From positions 30,954 through 40,223 of the forward strand of contig DOCI01000209.1 in the NCBI GenBank assembly GCA_003503535.1: a stretch of DNA of 9,270 nucleotides, read 5' to 3'. The stretch's first letter is position 1. The number at the start of each line of letters is the position of its first letter. This DNA comes from Planctomycetaceae bacterium (GTDB lineage Bacteria; Planctomycetota; Planctomycetia; Planctomycetales; Planctomycetaceae). A program made the position numbers and the translations under genes. The notes beneath the pieces are model-generated. The model saw only the letters and a list, made by a program, of their open reading frames with translations, did not search any database and was not told where the DNA came from. Below, in pieces: positions 5,528 through 9,270 of this stretch.

Positions 5528-5962
5528 ATGAATTTCGTCAATTTCAGTAAGGTGAGTTTCTCACTCTTTTCGGTAGGTCTGATTCTCTCGATCAGTGTAA
5601 TCGCCGGATGCAATACGATGCTCGACACCTTTCTTCCCGTTCAGGACCGCAAAGCTGGTTTCGCCAAAGAAGAACAGCATCGGGAACAATTCATCGAAAC
5701 TCGAAAGCCAGCAGATATCCGCTGGCTCCTTAAAAACAGTGTCAAAAATGGCATGAGTAAAGCCGACGTAGATCGCGTAATGGGTGAAGACGGGGAACGG
5801 GAGTTCAACGATTCCAATCTACTGGCTAACGAAGGGCTGTATCGAGCCGACGACAAGATTTATCGCTGGGGACCCGACCGGGACGGGAATTCCTATATGC
5901 TGGTCTTTCGCGATGGGCATCTGATTAATTTCGAGAATTTCAGCGAAGAATGGGATCAGTGA
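5528..5962 (+). CDS. Predicted lipoprotein with possible BamE/SmpA-like domain
   Basis: A 144-residue exported protein. The N-terminus has a short basic start, a hydrophobic stretch (about residues 10-24) and the lipobox IAGC with Cys28 as the acylation site. The next residue is Asn, which by the usual +2 rule would allow outer-membrane sorting. After a charged, probably helical stretch (40-72), the segment from NGMSKADVDRVMGEDGERE at 74-92 to YRWGPDRDGNSYMLVFRDG at 112-130 has the small helix-then-strand pattern of BamE/SmpA-OmlA-type folds (G-M-S-x-x-D-V followed by a short beta meander ending F-x-D-G). That assignment is a guess from pattern alone. The ATG has GGAGA (5515-5519) 8 bases upstream, a good ribosome binding site. 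It lies 27 bp after the small-protein gene and 87 bp before the DUF1573 gene. Confidence 0.83.
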   Translation: MNFVNFSKVSFSLFSVGLILSISVIAGCNTMLDTFLPVQDRKAGFAKEEQHREQFIETRKPADIRWLLKNSVKNGMSKADVDRVMGEDGEREFNDSNLLANEGLYRADDKIYRWGPDRDGNSYMLVFRDGHLINFENFSEEWDQ

Positions 5963-6049
5963 GCAGCACTGCCGAAAGCCGACAAACATCTCAAGTGATG
6001 ACTTATTAAAGTAAACTCAGTTATTGATCAATCTGTTGCGAGAATATTC

Positions 6050-6817
6050 ATGAAGACATTCCTGACCGTTTTGCTGGCTGTGTTCCCTGTGATCGGGTCT
6101 GCCTGGGCTTCCAGCAGTCCATCACCAAAAAAGTTTACTGCACCAGGTTCCCAGAAAGAACTTGCGATGCACATTCACATGGTGCATATGCGGGAAGTCG
6201 ATCTGCGTGAAGGGAAGGCGGTCGCCGAGTTCAGCTTCCACAATGCGAGCCAATCTCCATTGACAATTTCCAAAATCAAACCAAGTTGTGGATGTGTCAC
6301 GATACGAATGCAAGAACAGGAGGCTTTCCAGCCTGGTGAAAATCATAAGTTTTATGTGGAAGTCGATACTGCCGGTGAAACGAGCGGGTTGCACGAATAT
6401 ACCATCGACATTGCCTATCACACAGAAGATTCAAAGACTTCGGAACAGGAAAAAGTCCTGTTCCGTGTGGAAGTCCCTGAGAAAAAAGTCACCGTGAAGC
6501 CTCGCGCGTTAATTTTCTATCAACTGAGCGAACAGAAAACGAAGCAAACGGTCACATTGACTGATTTTCGCGACCGATCTCACTTCGAGGTGCTGGAAAT
6601 TGCGAGCAGCCTGGATTCGATTCAAATTGAAAATCAGCAGACTGGCCAGGATGAGTACGGTCATTTACAAATCACGTTTGATGTGGCCGTCTCTGGCAAA
6701 GTTCCTTCAGGCCGCCAGACGCAGCAAATATCGGTCACGACAACGGATGCGGAGTTCTCTCAGATCAAAATCCCGGTTCTGCTCTATGGGCCCCAGGCAG
6801 AAACCCAGAAGAATTGA
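6050..6817 (+). CDS. Exported DUF1573-domain protein
   Basis: A 255-residue secreted or periplasmic protein of unknown role. It begins with a clear signal peptide (MKTFLTVLLAVFPVIGSAWA, probable cleavage after Ala20). The DUF1573 signature follows: AEFSFHNASQSPLTISKIKP at 59-78 leading directly into SCGC at 79-82, then QPGENHKFYVEVDT at 94-107. This is an immunoglobulin-like beta fold related to ASH/MSP domains. The rest (about 145-247) is a second beta-rich region ending in IPVLLYGP, typical of a second Ig-like repeat without the SCGC motif. DUF1573 proteins are abundant in planctomycetes and Bacteroidetes; their function is not established, and the two cysteines might bind metal or form a disulfide. 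The Shine-Dalgarno is weak (GCGAGAA). Located between the lipoprotein and DNA ligase genes in the same direction, possibly as the end of that operon. Confidence 0.9.
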   Translation: MKTFLTVLLAVFPVIGSAWASSSPSPKKFTAPGSQKELAMHIHMVHMREVDLREGKAVAEFSFHNASQSPLTISKIKPSCGCVTIRMQEQEAFQPGENHKFYVEVDTAGETSGLHEYTIDIAYHTEDSKTSEQEKVLFRVEVPEKKVTVKPRALIFYQLSEQKTKQTVTLTDFRDRSHFEVLEIASSLDSIQIENQQTGQDEYGHLQITFDVAVSGKVPSGRQTQQISVTTTDAEFSQIKIPVLLYGPQAETQKN

Positions 6818-6876
6818 GCCCTGGAGTAATTTGAAACACGACTGCTTTGTTTGCTCTGTTCCAACTAAGAATTAGG

Positions 6877-6901
6877 GTGGCACTGGCGGAGCCTGTGGCA
6901 C
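6877..6901. repeat. Imperfect 11-bp palindrome (REP-like)
   Basis: GTGGCACTGGC and GCCTGTGGCAC flank GGA, with nine of eleven positions complementary. The same bases give a direct repeat GTGGCAC at 6877-6883 and 6895-6901. The wording resembles GGTGGCACTGGC-type intergenic palindromes that I associate with planctomycete genomes, so this may be a decayed repeat copy. There is no U-tract. Confidence 0.35.
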
Positions 6902-6916
6902 ACAACTCGAAGTTTC

Positions 6917-6944
6917 AATTGGAGCTGTGCACTTCTCTCCAATT
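6917..6944. repeat. Perfect 8-bp inverted repeat upstream of ligA
   Basis: AATTGGAG and CTCCAATT flank a 12-base spacer, 67-94 bp upstream of the ligA start. Without a following U-tract it is not a typical terminator for the DUF1573 gene. It could be an operator or a leader hairpin for ligA. Confidence 0.4.
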
Positions 6945-6974
6945 CGATAGTCAATCACGATTCAAAATGCCATA

Positions 6975-6999
6975 CTGACTGATGATATTTATCAGTCAG
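6975..6999 (+). promoter_or_regulatory. Hairpin overlapping the ligA ribosome binding site
   Basis: CTGACTGAT (6975-6983) and ATCAGTCAG (6991-6999) are perfectly complementary around the 7-base loop GATATTT. The last two bases of the 3' arm are the first two of the Shine-Dalgarno AGGAGG (6998-7003), so if the region is transcribed, the folded RNA would partly hide the ribosome binding site. Alternatively it is a DNA operator. The structure is seen directly; the regulatory effect is inferred. Confidence 0.5.
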
Positions 7000-7003
7000 G
7001 AGG
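6998..7003 (+). promoter_or_regulatory. Consensus Shine-Dalgarno that fixes the TTG start of ligA
   Basis: AGGAGG lies 7 bases before TTG at 7011. It is the strongest ribosome binding site in the window, and it makes TTG the start even though no ATG or GTG is available at this position. The N-terminus it gives matches other LigA proteins. Confidence 0.85.
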
Positions 7004-7010
7004 AACTGTT

Positions 7011-9035
7011 TTGAGTCAGAATATTGAGAGCCGCATTCAGGAATTGCGGGACGAAATCAATCGGCATAATCGCCTGTACTATGTAGAAGCACGCACCGAA
7101 ATTCCCGACCGGGAATTTGACCAGCTCCTGCATGAGTTGATTGATCTCGAGAATCAGCATCCGGAATTGCGAACTCCGGACAGCCCGAGCCAGAAAGTGG
7201 GCGGAGCCCCGATTGAGGGGTTCACTTCGGTGCCGCACCGCGTGCCGATGCTCTCGATCGATAACGTTTTTGAAACGTCTGGCATCGTCGATTTTGACCA
7301 GCGGATTCGCAAACTGTTGGATCTCGAATCGGTCGATTACACGCTCGAATACAAGATCGATGGTGTTGCCCTGGCTGTGATTTATGAGCAGGGAAAACTC
7401 GTCCAGGCTCTTACGCGAGGGGATGGTCAAACTGGAGATGATGTGACCCACAATGCCCGCACCATTGGTGGAATTCCGTTGACATTGCAAAGTAAAAACG
7501 TCCCCGAACGACTGGAAGTTCGGGGAGAAGCTTACATCGCCAATTCCGACTTTGCCATTCTGCGTGCTCAACAGGAGGAAAGTGGCGGCCTTGTCCATGC
7601 AAATCCTCGCAACAGCACTGCCGGTGCGTTGAAGTTGCTTGATCCTGCTCTTTGTGCGAAGCGCAAAGTCCGCTTTCTTACGCACGGAATCGGCGATGTG
7701 CAGGGGCTCAATTTTGAAACACACATGAATTATCTGGAAGCGATTCGGGAATATGGCTTACCGACCACTCCGGGCATTCGCCTCTGTCACGGAATTGACG
7801 AGGTTCTGCAACAAGCTGAAGTGATGATGGCGGCTCTGCACGAGTTGGATCTGGAAATTGATGGACTTGTCATCAAAGTCAACAATCTGGCTCTGCGAGA
7901 GGAACTGGGGAACAACAGTAAGAGTCCCCGCTGGGTGGTGGCCTATAAGTGGGAGCGATATGAAGCCGAAACGCAGATCGAGTCGATCATCATTCAAGTC
8001 GGAAAAACAGGAACGCTGACCCCCGTGGCTAATTTAGCACCCGTCGAAATCGCGGGCACAACGGTTTCCCGATCAAGTTTGCACAATCGGGATGAAGTCG
8101 AACGACTGGGGGTCAAAATTGGCGATTGGGTGATTGTCGAAAAAGCGGGCAAAATAATTCCACATGTGGTTCGCGTAGAACTGGAGCGACGTTCAGGTGG
8201 GGAGCTCTCGTTTGAGTTTCCTGCAAACTGTCCCGAATGTGGTACGAAAGTTATTCAGGACGAGGGGGGGGTTTACATCCGCTGCCCGAATCCTAACTGT
8301 CCAGCTCGTCTTCGCGAAAGTATCCGATTTTTTGCCTCACGACAGGCGATGGATATCGAAGGTCTCGGGATCAAGCTGATTGAACAGTTAATCGATGCCG
8401 GCCTGGTCAAAAATCTCGTCGATATTTACGACCTGCATCAGCAGCAGGATCGACTCTTGGAGCTGGAACGGTTTGGACAGAAGTCTGCTGAGAAATTGCT
8501 CCAAGGAGTCGAAAACTCAAAGCAGCAACCGGTTTGGCGATTATTGACCGGACTGAATATCCGACATGTCGGTGTTAGCAACGCACAAGTCTTGATGTCT
8601 CATTTTCATTCGCTCGAACAGATCAGTCAGGCCACTGAGGAAGAATTGGCTGCAATCGATGAAATCGGCCCTGTCATCGCCGCTTCCGTCTCAGACTTTT
8701 TTCATTCTTCATACGGACAGTCGCTGATTCAGGAACTGAAAAGCCGCGGGTTAAGAGTCGAGGAAGAACGTGAGCAAACCACAGCAAATTCTACTCAGGT
8801 GCTTCAGGGGAAATCGATCGTCGTCACAGGGACTTTGCAGCAGTTTACTCGACAGGAAATTCAGGACGCCATCCGAGAGCATGGTGGAAAAGCCGCGAGC
8901 AGCGTTTCCAGCAAAACGGATTTTGTCGTAGCTGGCGAAAATGCAGGAAGCAAGCTGGCCAAAGCTCAAAGTCTGAATGTTTCCATCTTGAGTGAGGCAG
9001 AATTTCTGAAGATGATTTCAGAATATTCATCCTAA
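7011..9035 (+). CDS. ligA: NAD-dependent DNA ligase LigA
   Basis: Seals nicks in duplex DNA during replication and repair using NAD+. The 674 residues compare with 671 in E. coli, and all domains are present. The Ia domain with the NMN-binding region covers about 1-70. The adenylation domain has the AMP-accepting lysine in KIDG (Lys115, the same number as in E. coli), then TRGDGQTGDDVT at 135-146, EVRGE with Glu173, DGLVIKV with Lys289 and AYKW with Lys313. The OB domain lies at about 325-395 (VGKTGTLTPVA). A four-cysteine zinc finger uses Cys407, 410, 425 and 430. Helix-hairpin-helix repeats span about 445-580, and a C-terminal BRCT domain about 597-674 (GKSIVVTGTL). The motif usually read GEDVT is GDDVT here, a conservative change. 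It starts at TTG after a consensus Shine-Dalgarno that a hairpin partly overlaps. An eight-G run (8264-8271) lies in the zinc-finger coding part. It is 193 bp from the DUF1573 gene and may have its own promoter. Confidence 0.97.
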   Translation: MSQNIESRIQELRDEINRHNRLYYVEARTEIPDREFDQLLHELIDLENQHPELRTPDSPSQKVGGAPIEGFTSVPHRVPMLSIDNVFETSGIVDFDQRIRKLLDLESVDYTLEYKIDGVALAVIYEQGKLVQALTRGDGQTGDDVTHNARTIGGIPLTLQSKNVPERLEVRGEAYIANSDFAILRAQQEESGGLVHANPRNSTAGALKLLDPALCAKRKVRFLTHGIGDVQGLNFETHMNYLEAIREYGLPTTPGIRLCHGIDEVLQQAEVMMAALHELDLEIDGLVIKVNNLALREELGNNSKSPRWVVAYKWERYEAETQIESIIIQVGKTGTLTPVANLAPVEIAGTTVSRSSLHNRDEVERLGVKIGDWVIVEKAGKIIPHVVRVELERRSGGELSFEFPANCPECGTKVIQDEGGVYIRCPNPNCPARLRESIRFFASRQAMDIEGLGIKLIEQLIDAGLVKNLVDIYDLHQQQDRLLELERFGQKSAEKLLQGVENSKQQPVWRLLTGLNIRHVGVSNAQVLMSHFHSLEQISQATEEELAAIDEIGPVIAASVSDFFHSSYGQSLIQELKSRGLRVEEEREQTTANSTQVLQGKSIVVTGTLQQFTRQEIQDAIREHGGKAASSVSSKTDFVVAGENAGSKLAKAQSLNVSILSEAEFLKMISEYSS

Positions 9036-9170
9036 TTCCCGGAAAGCCCCTATTGACTCCAAATAATTCCCCTTCAATATGAAGCTAATCTGTGAGATAT
9101 GTGCATCATGAAGGAATGGCTATTCTTCTCCATTATGCTCATATTCACTTGATTACCTTAAGGCCCTATG

Positions 9171-9270
9171 TTAAAAGTAACTGGTATAGCGTTTAGCTAT
9201 CCAACCTTCGGCGCGGATATCGTCCCACGTGATCCGAAGTGAACCCTGAGATGGGGACAAAACCACTGAT
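9171..9270 (-). CDS. Possible C-terminal end of a leftward gene, cut by window edge
   Basis: On the minus strand a frame is open from the right edge to TAA at 9171-9173. Its 32 residues end in RITWDDIRAEGWIAKRY followed by TSYF. The composition is protein-like and would place a gene convergent with ligA, leaving 135 bp between them. An open frame of this length is not rare by chance, and I recognise no family. The remaining stretch 9036-9170 shows no terminator with a U-tract and no gene. Confidence 0.35.
   Translation of the reverse strand, partial: SVVLSPSQGSLRITWDDIRAEGWIAKRYTSYF

Noticed and set aside
6996..7724. 242-codon leftward frame opposite ligA
   Set aside because: Entirely antisense to the conserved N-terminal and adenylation domains of LigA, with no family features.
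9183..9239. Small inverted repeats (ATAGC/GCTAT; CTTCGG/CCGAAG) after ligA as a terminator
   Set aside because: Neither is followed by a U-tract on either strand, they lie more than 145 bases after the ligA stop, and they may fall inside a leftward coding region.

Overview
The window reads as a stretch of chromosome from a planctomycete (order Planctomycetales; Rubinisphaera/Gimesia-like is my guess). The basis is a Gfo/Idh/MocA oxidoreductase of the GH109-like type, a DUF1573 protein, a lineage-type small hypothetical protein, and an intergenic motif (CCCGAAGCGTCAGC) that recurs in planctomycete genomes. GC content is moderate, start codons are mixed ATG/GTG/TTG, and Shine-Dalgarno sequences are often weak. 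This attribution rests on memory of the families, not on a search.

Left part (1-3411): an oxidoreductase gene cut by the left edge runs rightward and converges on a leftward mannose-1-phosphate guanylyltransferase gene (GDP-mannose supply). A 368-bp gene-free stretch with a planctomycete-type repeat fragment and two short palindromes separates it from a leftward pair. That pair is a purine nucleoside phosphorylase followed 7 bp later by an NAD(P)H-hydrate epimerase, almost certainly co-transcribed.

Middle (4244-5125): a leftward gene encodes a 111-residue protein with no Lys or Arg, whose C-terminal 67 residues are 56 Asp/Glu punctuated by Phe/Leu/Tyr. It has a convincing sigma70-type promoter, a folded leader and a clear intrinsic terminator, so it appears to be its own transcription unit. 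A 379-bp divergent region separates it from the rightward genes.

Right part (5126-9035): four rightward genes encode a small conserved-looking cytoplasmic protein, a lipoprotein with a possible BamE/SmpA-like domain, an exported DUF1573 protein, and full-length NAD-dependent DNA ligase LigA. ligA begins at TTG behind a consensus Shine-Dalgarno that is partly buried in a perfect 9-bp inverted repeat. The last 100 bases may hold the C-terminal end of a leftward gene.

Most of the window is ordinary housekeeping. I see no phage, transposon, CRISPR, toxin-antitoxin or defence locus. The items most worth a second look are the hyper-acidic protein with its structured flanks, the Asn-to-Asp change at the purine-specificity position of the phosphorylase, and the hairpin over the ligA ribosome binding site.
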